Assembly (NCBI RefSeq): GCF_000009765.2 | Contig: NC_003155.5 | Location: forward strand, 620,001 to 684,000 | Source of the DNA: Streptomyces avermitilis MA-4680 = NBRC 14893 | GTDB taxonomy: Bacteria > Actinomycetota > Actinomycetes > Streptomycetales > Streptomycetaceae | Length of the DNA stretch: 64,000 nucleotides | Reading direction: 5' to 3' | Shown here: in pieces, positions 44,226-52,012 of the stretch | Layout: each line of letters opens with the position of its first letter | Position numbering within the stretch: the first letter of the stretch is position 1 | Translations under genes and position numbers: made by a program | Notes under the pieces: generated by a model | The model's input: only the letters and a program-made list of their open reading frames with translations | Told to the model about the DNA's origin: nothing | The model's database searches: none

Positions 44226-44873
44226 TCAGAAGCGGAACATCGCGGCGAACCGGGCGAGCAGAGCAGGATCGCCGTCCACCCGCAGGCTGCCGTCGGCAAG
44301 CGCTTCGTCGGGGGTTTTGGTGCCGCTCATCAGCTCGCGGACCGGGTGGCCGGACAGGCGCTCGATGACGAGGTCGGGTGCAGGATGCTCGCCGATGCCG
44401 ACGGCGAGCACACCGTCGGTGATCTGCAGGCGGATGGTGAACTCGCCCATGCGGACCTCGAAGCCGACAGTGACGTGCTGGGCCGCTGCGGGCCGGAAGG
44501 CGGTACGGAAGGACATGGCCACCGCTTCGGCGGTGATGGCTTCGCCGGGGCGGGGCTCGGTCATTGTCCGGGCGCCCCAGCGGCCCAGCGCAATGAGCGC
44601 CGGTTCGAGGTCCCGCCCGAAGTCGGTGAGCTCATAGACGACCGCGCGCTCGGGGTGCGGCAGCGCACGCCGGGTGGCCAGACCCGCCTCTTCGAGTTGC
44701 TTCAGACGCGTCGACAGGATGTTCGTGGGGATGGCCGGCAGCCCCTTGCGCAGATCCGTGTAGCGCCGGGGCCCGCTGAGCAGGTCGCGGACGATCAGCA
44801 TCGACCACCGTTCTCCGACCAGCTCCATCGCGCGGGCCAGGCCACAGAACTGCTTGTACTCCCGAGTCGCCAT
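44226..44873 (-). CDS. HxlR-type regulator with C-terminal SCP2-like domain
   Basis: 215 residues. Residues 1-95 are an HxlR winged helix: QFCGLARAMELVGERWSMLI, VRDLLSGPRRYTDLRKGLPA, TNILSTRLKQLEEAGLATRR, VVYELTDFGRDLEP. Residues 110-215 match an SCP2/alkyl-sulfatase C-terminal fold (VGFEVRMGEFTIRLQITDGV, LMSGTKTPDEALADGSLRVD), a hydrophobic-ligand pocket. Together they make a one-component lipid- or small-molecule-responsive regulator. It is divergent from DUF998-DUF4287, with palindromes between, and is first gene of the operon with the hydrolase. Confidence 0.85.
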   Translation of the reverse strand: MATREYKQFCGLARAMELVGERWSMLIVRDLLSGPRRYTDLRKGLPAIPTNILSTRLKQLEEAGLATRRALPHPERAVVYELTDFGRDLEPALIALGRWGARTMTEPRPGEAITAEAVAMSFRTAFRPAAAQHVTVGFEVRMGEFTIRLQITDGVLAVGIGEHPAPDLVIERLSGHPVRELMSGTKTPDEALADGSLRVDGDPALLARFAAMFRF

Positions 44874-44880
44874 GATGCAG

Positions 44881-44929
44881 ATCCTAACTCAGGATTCCAT
44901 TGACAAAGTCAGCTTGCAAAAGACAAGCT
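44881..44929. promoter_or_regulatory. Two palindromes in the HxlR / DUF998 divergent gap
   Basis: AGCTTG-CAAAAGA-CAAGCT (44911-44929) is a perfect 6-7-6 inverted repeat. ATCCT-AACTC-AGGAT (44881-44895) is a second one, only 8 bp from the HxlR start. Both are AT-richer than the surroundings. They are the probable sites of HxlR binding. Confidence 0.65.
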
Positions 44930-44999
44930 CACTTCTCATTCAGGGGGGTGGGCCCATCCGGCCGCCGCCCTTGCCCATGACAGGAAGGATTGGTTCCAC

Positions 45000-45731
45000 A
45001 TGTCCAAGACGCTCCCTCCAGCCGCTCGCGGCATGACCCCGGCCCGCGCGGCGCCCGGGCTCCTGGCGGCTGCCGGCATCACGGCAGGCCCACTCTTCCT
45101 TGCAGCGGGCCTGGCCCAGGGCCTGACGCGCGACGGGTTCGACTTCACCCGCAACGCCCTCAGCCAGCTCAGCCTCGGCGCCTTCGGCTGGATCCAGATC
45201 ACCGTCTTCTTCCTCACCGGCCTGCTGGTCATCGGCGGCGCGATCGCGATACGCCAGGAGCTACGTGATGGTCCCGGCGGCACCTGGGCGCCCCGCCTGC
45301 TCGGCGCGTTCGGTGCCTCCTTCCTGCTCGCCGGGGTCTTCCGCGCCGACCCGGGGGCCGGGTTTCCCGCCGGCGCCCCTGTGGGCCGAGTCACCTCGCT
45401 GAGCGCACACGGCACCGTCCATATGCTGGCCGGCGCGGGTGGCTATCTCGCGCTGTGCGCCGCGTTGCTCGTACTCGCCCGGCACTTCACCGCGCGCCGG
45501 CAGCCAGGCTGGGCCATGCTCGCCCGCCTCGTGCCGGTCGGGGTCCTCGCCGGATTCGCCGCCTCCGCCACCACCGTCGCGGCCTTCACCGCCGGAGCAG
45601 GTCTCGGCCTGCTCGGCTTCAGCGCCGTCACCGCCCGCCTGACTCTCCCCGCAGAGCGGGAGCAGCCCTGCTCAGCCGCCCGGAGCAACCGCACCACGCC
45701 CATCACCGCACGACAGGAGACCTCCGCATGA
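45000..45731 (+). CDS. DUF998 family membrane protein (Tn3 cargo)
   Basis: 243 residues with six membrane helices (APGLLAAAGITAGPLFLAAG, GAFGWIQITVFFLTGLLVIG, LLGAFGASFLLAGVFRADPG, HMLAGAGGYLALCAALLVLA, RLVPVGVLAGFAASATTVAA and a last one). The FRADP and RNALSQLSLG elements are the DUF998 landmarks. Role unknown; family members often sit beside regulators, as here. AAGGA lies 10 bases before the ATG. The stop overlaps the next gene (ATGA). Confidence 0.85.
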   Translation: MSKTLPPAARGMTPARAAPGLLAAAGITAGPLFLAAGLAQGLTRDGFDFTRNALSQLSLGAFGWIQITVFFLTGLLVIGGAIAIRQELRDGPGGTWAPRLLGAFGASFLLAGVFRADPGAGFPAGAPVGRVTSLSAHGTVHMLAGAGGYLALCAALLVLARHFTARRQPGWAMLARLVPVGVLAGFAASATTVAAFTAGAGLGLLGFSAVTARLTLPAEREQPCSAARSNRTTPITARQETSA

Positions 45732-45937
45732 CCACACCGGCAAAGGGCCCGGTCAGCTACTTCCCCGCGATCGAAAAGAAGTACGGCCGCCCCATAGCGG
45801 AGTGGAAGGACATCATCCGCACCTCGCCGCTGACCAAGCACATGGAACTCGTCGCCTGGCTCAAGGCCGAGCACGGCCTGGGCCACGGGCATGCCAACGC
45901 ACTGGTCGCACACACATTGGCCGAAGGCAGCAGGTGA
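45728..45937 (+). CDS. DUF4287 domain protein (Tn3 cargo)
   Basis: 69 residues, the complete DUF4287 unit: SYFPAIEKKYGRPIAEWKDI, IRTSPLTKHMELVAWLKAEH and GLGHGHANALVAHTLAEGS. DUF4287 is a small all-helical domain that often precedes DUF5655 or occurs alone; its function is unknown. Translationally coupled to the DUF998 gene. It is the last cargo gene; tnpA converges 100 bp further. Confidence 0.85.
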   Translation: MTTPAKGPVSYFPAIEKKYGRPIAEWKDIIRTSPLTKHMELVAWLKAEHGLGHGHANALVAHTLAEGSR

Positions 45938-46036
45938 GCCTTCGATGTGTCGCGTTGGGGGCGCGTGCGGCGTAGCCGCGCATCAGGTCGAGGGCCCACC
46001 AGGCGGCCTCCGGGGCCGGTGAGTCGGCGAAGTCCC

Positions 46037-47279
46037 TCATCGTGTCTCCGCGCCCGATCGGTCGCCGGCGCCCGCCTGGGTTCGGGGCCGGGGCAACGTG
46101 AGCCCCAGGTCGATTCGTTTGTCCATGTCCAGGCGGAAGGTTCCGTACGGGTTGACGTTCGACCAGAACAGTGCAGTCAGGCCGCGCCGGTCCTCATCGG
46201 TGAGCTTCTTCGCCCAGGCCGGCTCGGCCAGGACCTGCTGCACCAGCAGGGTGTGACGTGCACGAGTGCGGACCGCACAGCAGGTGCAGGGCGAGCATCG
46301 AGGTCTCGGCGTGCTCCTTGTCCGGCCCGGTCAGCGCGCCGTCCTTGCCGTAGTGGAGCACCGTGTTGGCGCTGTTCCAGTTCTCCACGACCTGCAGCCC
46401 GCCGTGGATCTCGCGGCGCAGGTCGGGGCTAGCGAGGTAGTCGCAGGCGAAGATCGTGCGCACGGCGCGGCCGAGCTCTTCCAGAGCGGCGTAGGTGGGG
46501 TGCTTGGGTCCGCCGCGGGTGAAGCGCCGCAGCACCTGCTCCGCCTCCGCCGTGCCCAGCCGGAGCGCGGTGGCGTACTTGACCATCTGGTCGTACTGCT
46601 GGGCGATCGGGTCCCACTTGATGGGGCGGGTGAGAGAGGCGCCGAGGGCCGGCCAGCCGGGCGGGCTGTCGTCCGGGCGGTACAGGCGGATGCTGCCCAT
46701 GTTCTTCAAACGGGGCAGCAGCCGGAAGTTCAGCAGCTCGGTGAGAGCGAAGCCGACCACGCTGGCGCCGTGGGTGTCGACGTAGTTGGCTTCGATCTCG
46801 GCGTCGGTGCAGTGCCGCAGCAGGCCCTCGATCATCGCCGCGACCTCGGACGACGAACAGCTCTTGAGCTTGGAGTAGATGCAGACGTTCTTCTTCTCGA
46901 CGTGCCAGTAGATCATCACGCCGTTGCCGCCATAGCGGGCGTGGTACTCAGTCATGAAGTTCGAAGACCAGGACCCGAACTTCTTCGAGTCCGACGCGCA
47001 CGCCGTCCCCTGCCCCCACCAGGCGGCATCACGGGCGGCGAAGGTGGCGTTCACCAACTTCCTCACCGCGGCGCGCAGGTTGTCGACGGTGATGAAGTAC
47101 CGGCGCACGTGCCGCAGCGCAGCCTTCAGCATCAGACAGAAGCCCAGCCGGGTCGGCCCGGACTTGTTCGCCACCAAGTCCCGGTCGCCTTCCACCAACG
47201 TCCAGCACGCCACCACGTCTTCCAGCGACCACTCCTGTCGCACGCCCGCCCCTTCGCCGTCGACCTTCCAGGCGCTCAC
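46037..47279 (-). pseudogene. tnpA: Tn3 transposase with large internal deletion
   Basis: From 47279 the frame has a short N-terminal piece ([35 protein letters not shown]), then jumps to the catalytic domain. That domain has the three acidic residues of Tn3 Tnp[30 protein letters not shown], and [21 protein letters not shown] frameshift near 46250 separates the C-terminus ([40 protein letters not shown]). A normal Tn3 TnpA is near 1000 residues; about 430 remain, so DNA binding is lost. A short ORF starting MRDFADSPAPEAAWWALDLM overlaps the stop. Confidence 0.85.
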
Positions 47280-47337
47280 CCAGACCGCTCAACGAGCTGC
47301 CCGGCGCCCGGCAACGGCGAATCCGGGCCTCAGACAC

Positions 47338-47387
47338 CTACCGGCGGGTTACTTGTCCCCTGGTGTCTGAGCTAGGACACCGGGGCC
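47338..47387 (-). repeat. Tn3-type right inverted repeat
   Basis: Inverse of the left repeat over 50 bp with four differences. It starts 59 bp before the tnpA start codon. Confidence 0.8.
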
Positions 47388-47590
47388 CTGACCCTCGCCT
47401 TCCCGGACATCGCCGCGGCGGCGGCTTCCGCTCTGGGCAAGGCCCTCGTCCTGGACGGCGAGCTCGTCGTGCACGGCGGCCGACTGGACTTCCCCCAACT
47501 CCAGAACCGCGCGCCGCCGGGGGCCCAGTGCCGCCCAGGCCGCCGCACGCAGTCCGGCCTACCTGATCGTCTTCGACCTCCTTGAGGCCG
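47388..47590 (+). pseudogene. ATP-dependent DNA ligase, N-terminal section
   Basis: Right after the Tn3 repeat the frame reads ALTLAFPDIAAAAASALGKA, LVLDGELVVHGGRLDFPQLQ, NRA. After a small shift it continues in two further frames with SAAQAAARSPAYLIVFDLLE and AD. DGELV is nucleotidyltransferase motif III and YLIVFDLLE the following strand of LigC/LigD-type ligases. The catalytic lysine region would be upstream and is not found left of the transposon. Confidence 0.7.
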
Positions 47591-48141
47591 ACGGCAGCTG
47601 GCCAGGGCCTTCCACCGTCTTGCCTTCCTGCCTCGTCCGGTCGATTGAGCACGAGCGTGCCCTACCACCACGACCGAAAGACCTCGGAGACCACGACCAC
47701 CGCGCCGGCCCTTGTCGTGCCCCACACCCAACGGAGCCCAGGCCACCCAGCGGCTGACGATCTACTACATCCCGTAGGCGGCAACTGAAACACCGAGGCT
47801 GATTTCCGGCACCCACTGTCGCGGTCTTGTCAAGCCGAAGAGGGCATGCGGTACTCCAAATGGGCGAAGGCGAGATGCCCACATGGATAGCAGATGATTT
47901 GCCCGTTGGATGGTGGCAAGGTGGTTGTGAGCCTTCCATGACCCGATTCGCAGCAAAATTGGATCTCGCTCAGGAATGGCCGGGACCGACTGCCGCTCGG
48001 GCAGATTCGAGGGGCCTGAGGGTGAAGGGTCATCACGACACCACCCCGCCCTCCCGGCAGACGACCTGACACAGATCGCGATAATCCGGAAGTCCCGAAG
48101 GGCGGCTACGGCCGTATGCCCAGACCTTACGGAGGCGACAC
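47591..48141. other. No recognisable gene; junction DNA
   Basis: Between the ligase piece and the next gene only short frames occur. One at 47827-48069 reads HAVLQMGEGEMPTWIADDLP and FAAKLDLAQEWPGP, coding-like but unassigned. The GGAGG for the downstream gene sits at 48129-48134. Confidence 0.3.
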
Positions 48142-48879
48142 ATGTCCGAGAACCACTGGGAAAACCAGCCCGGCACCCCGCCGGATGTCACCCCCGAATG
48201 CGGCCAGGAAAGTGACGGTGAAAGGCTCTACCTCTGGAGGCAGATCGTTCATTGGCGATCGGGGACTGGCGGCAGCCAATGCAATCCCCTTATAGAGTTG
48301 GACAAGCAAAATCACTGGTCCGTGATGAACGGCGGGGCGACTGGCGCGAGCGGTTGGCTACTGGTCCCCACAGACCGCAAAAAGGGAATAGAGTGCCGCG
48401 ACATCTGGACGCACCGTGATCCGAACTACTGGAATGCTGCATGGGGATACGTAAGAAGTCCCTACGGGAGCCCCACCACCACCGGCTTGGGGATCAACTC
48501 GAAAGACAAACGCACACAGGATCAGCTGCACATCCACATCGCCACCTTCCAGTCGGACGCAAAGACGTACCTCGATGCAAGATCGCCGAGCGAAATCGCC
48601 ACCACGCCAGGCGATTGGGCGAAAAAACTCCTGACGGTGCCCAGCGACTCGAAGCCGGGACAAGTCTATCGCGTCCTCCATGTCAAGGACCTCGCCACTG
48701 ACAACCTCTTCAACCTCCTGCAGAGCAATGTGGTCTCGTCCGATCAAATGGGAAACCAAACAATGATCGTGATTCCGGCGAAGTCGGGTGGATTCTACGT
48801 GCTCAATAGTGACATCAGTCTCTCCCAAGGCGCAGCCTTCGGCACAGGCACCTGCAACCACCTCCTCAAATGCAGCTGA
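48142..48879 (+). CDS. CDP-diacylglycerol pyrophosphatase-like protein
   Basis: 245 residues. CNPLIELDKQNHWSVMNGGA, WLLVPTDRKKGIECRDIWTH, RDPNYWNAAWGYVR, LGINSKDKRTQDQLHIHIAT match the Cdh family in order; QLHIHI is the HIT-like active-site element. Cdh cleaves CDP-diacylglycerol to phosphatidate and CMP. The enterobacterial enzyme has an N-terminal membrane anchor; this one starts MSENHWENQPGTPPDVTPEC without one. GGAGG lies 8 bases before the ATG. Composition is clearly less GC-rich than the flanks, and it sits between two halves of a ligase gene, so it was acquired. Confidence 0.75.
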   Translation: MSENHWENQPGTPPDVTPECGQESDGERLYLWRQIVHWRSGTGGSQCNPLIELDKQNHWSVMNGGATGASGWLLVPTDRKKGIECRDIWTHRDPNYWNAAWGYVRSPYGSPTTTGLGINSKDKRTQDQLHIHIATFQSDAKTYLDARSPSEIATTPGDWAKKLLTVPSDSKPGQVYRVLHVKDLATDNLFNLLQSNVVSSDQMGNQTMIVIPAKSGGFYVLNSDISLSQGAAFGTGTCNHLLKCS

Positions 48880-48893
48880 CTGGCTCTGTTCTA

Positions 48894-49732
48894 TTGATCC
48901 GAAGCGCTTTGTTTTCACGCTCGTTGACGGTGTGCGAGTGATCTGGTGGAGGATGCGCGGACCTGGTCACCGGACGCGCAGGAGGCTGTGCGTTTGCTGG
49001 CGGTATCCGCACTGATGGAGGGCCGGGGCCGGTCGGAGGTTGCCGCCCTGTACAGAGTGTCGGTCAGGACCGTGGACAAGTGGTGGGCGAGGTGACAGGC
49101 GGGTGGCCGGGACGCACTGCTGTCCCGTCCGCGGGGCCGGCGTGCGGGTGATCATCAGGTCCTGTCCGAGGCCGAGCAGGCCGGTGTTCGACAGGCCGTC
49201 CTCGACCACGCTCCTTCCGACCTGGGTCTTTCCGGTCAGCTGTGGACGCGGAGGCTGGTGGGCGAGCCGATCTTCAAGCTGTACAGGGTCCGCTTCACCG
49301 AGCCGGGGGTGGGCAAGTACCTCATGCGGTGGGGGCTGACGTTCCCGCGGCCGGACAAGCGGGCGATCCAGCAGGATCCGGAGGCGGTCCGGATCTGGCG
49401 CGAGGAGACGTGGCGGGCGATCCCGGCCCGGGCGAAGGCTGAGAACGGGGTAGTGCTGTTCGCCGACCAGGTCGGCATCCGGTCGGACCAGGTCGAACTG
49501 CACTTCCTGCCCTCGTACTCACCCGACCTGAACCCAGACGAGCTCGTCGACGCCGACCTCAAGCGCAGCCTGCCCCACACTCACCGGGCCAGGAACCAGA
49601 CCGAACTCGCCTCCGAAACCCGCCGGTTCTTTCACCGCCGACAGCACCAACCTCACATCGTGCGCGGATACTTCTGCGGTCGGCACGTCGGCTACGTCAT
49701 CGACGAGTGAACCCCAGCAGTTTCTGAGCAAC
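48894..49732 (+). mobile_element. IS630-family element with internal deletion
   Basis: Left tip TTGATCCGAAGCGC after a TA (48892-48893); right tip, inverted, GTTGCTCAGAAACTGCT next to a TA (49733-49734). The two tips are imperfect inverses. The transposase reads DAQEAVRLLAVSALMEGRGR, SEVAALYRVSVRTVDKWWAR, FKLYRVRFTEPGVGKYLMRW and VVLFADQVGIRSDQVELHFL, followed by PSYSPDLNPDELVDADLKRS. The part between the first and third acidic residues is missing, joined at a DQV codon block. Early frames are also shifted. Confidence 0.8.
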
Positions 49733-49799
49733 TACGCTCACACCAGCCGCACAACCCGTGTCCAGGATTCGGGGTCAAGGTAGGCGGCGAGTCCTGCGA

Positions 49800-49975
49800 G
49801 GTGCCGGCGACCGTGTGTTCGCCCTATAGTCCCTCGGCTCCGGGATCGTGTGCGTGATACGGCGTCTTCGCGCAGACAGCGCCCGTTGTACGCCTTGTCA
49901 CCGCTGACGTGACCGGGTCGGGTGCGGGGCTGCTCGGCCTGCGGGCGGACACTGCAGCTCTCGAATACCGACACT
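49800..49975 (-). pseudogene. IS5-family transposase scrap
   Basis: The minus frame reads PRTRPGHVSGDKAYNGRCLR, the second-Asp region (GDKAYxxxxxR) of an IS5-type transposase. Only about 55 codons are recognisable. Confidence 0.55.
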
Positions 49976-49984
49976 CCACCAGTG

Positions 49985-50365
49985 CACCCAGATCACGTCC
50001 GAAGCGGTGATCGGCGGTGTCACCGGGTCCCTGAAGAATCCGCTCACCCTCCTGCTGAGCCGCTATGACGATGCCGGTGTCCTGCGTCTGGTCGCCCCGC
50101 ACCACTCCGCTGAACACCGCGGTCCGGCGCGACCTGGGCCGGCGGCTGGCGCCCGCCGGACCGGAACGCCCTTGGCATGGGAGGCACTTCAGCGCCGGGT
50201 GGGGAACCCGCGGCGAACTGGAGTACGCCCCGTCCGGCCAGACCCGGTCGTCGATTTCGTCGCCGACACCGCCATCGACGCAGGACTCCGCCGTGGCACC
50301 CGGGCCGCTTCCTACGTCTGCGCGACGACCTCACGCCGCAGGAGACGCCGCCCTTCACCACCTGA
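49985..50365 (+). pseudogene. ATP-dependent DNA ligase, C-terminal section
   Basis: Frames read EAVIGGVTGSLKNPLTLLLS, RYDDAGVLRLV, then RRDLGRRLAPAGPERPWHGR, HFSAGWGTRGELEYAP, RPDPVVDFVADTAIDAGLRR and HPGRFLRLRDDLTPQETPPF. EGVIGG is motif V and the rest the OB-fold of LigC/LigD ligases. Two frameshifts. It continues the ligase section at 47388-47590; a short central part is lost. Confidence 0.75.
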
Positions 50366-50449
50366 CCACCGCTCCCAGGGAACTCGCCGTACGGTGGAAC
50401 GGCGGCGCTCGATCAGGACGCGTCCCATGAACCCGCAGAGTGCGAGGGC

Positions 50450-50470
50450 CACTCGCAGAATCTGCGAGTG
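50450..50470. repeat. Perfect palindrome in a 322-bp gap
   Basis: CACTCGCAGA, A, TCTGCGAGTG: 10-bp arms around one base. A third, imperfect copy (GCAGAGTGCGAG) lies 15 bp upstream. The rest of 50366-50687 contains no assignable gene. It could be an operator or recombination site. Confidence 0.6.
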
Positions 50471-50687
50471 ATCGCAGGAATCTCACGCTCACGTGGGACG
50501 CCCCGAACACGGGTCTCCTGCCTGCTGACTTCGCCCGACCACGCCGCTGCTGCACGCCCAGGAACCCGTGCGTACTCCAGTTGGGGGCGTTACGTCCTGC
50601 CAGGCCGAGCAGTAGCAGTCACCGAAGGGACCTGGGCGGTGGCGGTCCGGGTCCCTCGTTGCGGACATGCGGCCGCTGCTGCGGCTG

Positions 50688-51113
50688 TCAGAGAGTAAGG
50701 AGCCGGACCAGCAACACCGTCAACGTGGCCGCTGTGAGCAGCGCTCCCAAGATGGTGAACGTCCGGTCGACTATCGCTGAGTCCCAGCCTTGGATTTCGA
50801 ATCGGCGGGGATTCTCCGGATCGTAGCGGACCACGACGAGGGCGCCCACGCCGAAGCGGCCGCCGATGGAGCCGCGGCCGAACCTGGACGAGTGCTCGCA
50901 CTCGAGGCCGTCGGGGGTCGTCCAGGCGGCGACCGGATGGTGGTACCTGGCACCGTCATCATCTCGTCTGACGTCGTGGCGGACGATCCGTCCCGGTGCG
51001 GTGACACCGGTGCGCCGCAGGGCCTTGGCGCGGCGGAGTCCGTAAACGCCGAAGCTGAGGAAGACCACGCCGATCGTCAGCGGGATGAGCGAGAAAAGCC
51101 ATTCGCGTTGCAT
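50688..51113 (-). CDS. DUF3592 membrane protein
   Basis: 141 residues. Two membrane helices (LFSLIPLTIGVVFLSFGVYG and IVDRTFTILGALLTAATLTV) flank an outside beta domain (ALRRTGVTAPGRIVRHDVRR, AAWTTPDGLECEHSSRFG, VVVRYDPENPRRFEIQGWDS). The VxYxPxNP element is the DUF3592 hallmark. Function unknown. Start ATG at 51113. Intact, on its own. Confidence 0.8.
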   Translation of the reverse strand: MQREWLFSLIPLTIGVVFLSFGVYGLRRAKALRRTGVTAPGRIVRHDVRRDDDGARYHHPVAAWTTPDGLECEHSSRFGRGSIGGRFGVGALVVVRYDPENPRRFEIQGWDSAIVDRTFTILGALLTAATLTVLLVRLLTL

Positions 51114-51229
51114 GTGTTGTCCGACGCGTGCGCGGGAGTGTTGGTTGCCCTGGGGCAGTTGTGACCAGCGCTGTTCCCCAGTCCCAGTCGGCCCTGGGCA
51201 GGGACCGGTCGATGGACCGGACCGCACAG

Positions 51230-51945
51230 TCAGGCAGTCAGCTCCGTCTGGACCCCCGCCGCAGCAAAAGGGTCGTGGCGGATGAACCACTCGGTAGCGA
51301 ACAACCGCTCCCGCACATCCGCCGGAAGACCGGCGACCAGCCCCGGCAGGGCTCCCCGCTCCACCTCGGTGCGATGCGCCAGTACGGCAGCGATCTTCTG
51401 CTCCATCCAAGGGCCGACATCAACAGTCGCGGTGACCTGTCCATCCGGAACGCTGTACACCGCCTTACGCGCACCGATCACGTCTCTCAGCGCCGGCACG
51501 GCCGAGTGCGGGTGCGTTGCCAGGTAGAGGGCATGCGGCTGCCAGGGGGCACCGTCATCCGGGTACAGCCGCTCAAGTCCGGCTGCTTGGGCGGCGAGTA
51601 CGGTCACCCGATGGGTGTGCACGTGATCGGGGTGACCGGGCAGCCCGCCGTAGGCGTCATGGGTGACCACGTCGTCCGGGGGGGAATTCCCGGATGTGCG
51701 CGACCAACCGACGCACCGCCTCGTCGAGCGGCGCATCGCACAACCGCACCCAGCCCGGTGCCGAGTGCCGTACACGCGCATCGGCGTAGCCGAGCATCCG
51801 CGGCTTGCCGGCTCCGAGGATCCGCAGCGCCTCGGCCAACTCCGCTGCCCGCTGGGTGTCCGCGGCCCAGGTCGCCGTGACAACTGCGGTGCGCGCGCCC
51901 GCAGCTGCGTGACGGGCGAGCACTCCGCCGGCCGACAACGACTCG
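51230..51945 (-). pseudogene. PIG-L family deacetylase, frameshifted in a G/C run
   Basis: The first part reads HPDDESLSAGGVLARHAAAG and DTQRAAELAEALRILGAGKP, MLGYADARVRHS. At 51678-51684 seven G (C on the coding strand) shift the frame; the rest is intact in the other frame: DDVVTHDAYGGLPGHPDHVH, THRVTVLAAQAAGLERLYP, TEWFIRHDPFAAAGV. Zinc ligands HPDD and HPDHVH are both present. A TGA lies four codons before HPDD, with no start between, so the N-terminus is also lost. GlcNAc-inositol (mycothiol-type) deacetylases are in this family. Confidence 0.8.
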
Positions 51946-52012
51946 TCGTCCGGGTGTGACGGGGATCACGTTGGCGGGAAAACCTGCGGCCCGGCTCGGG
52001 CGTCTAGCCGGT

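Larger units (their letters stand above)
42464..47387. mobile_element. Defective Tn3-family transposon with regulator/hydrolase cargo
   Basis: Inverted repeats of 50 bp lie at 42464-42513 and 47338-47387, 46 of 50 matching. Each starts GGCCCCGGTGTCC and ends AGTAACCCGCC(A/G)GTAG. Inside are a broken resolvase next to the left end and a broken Tn3 TnpA next to the right end, both reading leftward. Between them are four intact cargo genes: HxlR-SCP2 and hydrolase leftward, DUF998 and DUF4287 rightward. No target duplication is visible at the repeat boundaries I chose. Confidence 0.85.

Noticed and set aside
46266..47375. 369-codon plus-strand frame
   Set aside because: Antisense of tnpA; the minus strand has the DDE motifs.
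42464..47387. Target-site duplication of the Tn3 element
   Set aside because: The 5-bp flanks (GGGGT and CTGAC) do not match, so no duplication is claimed.
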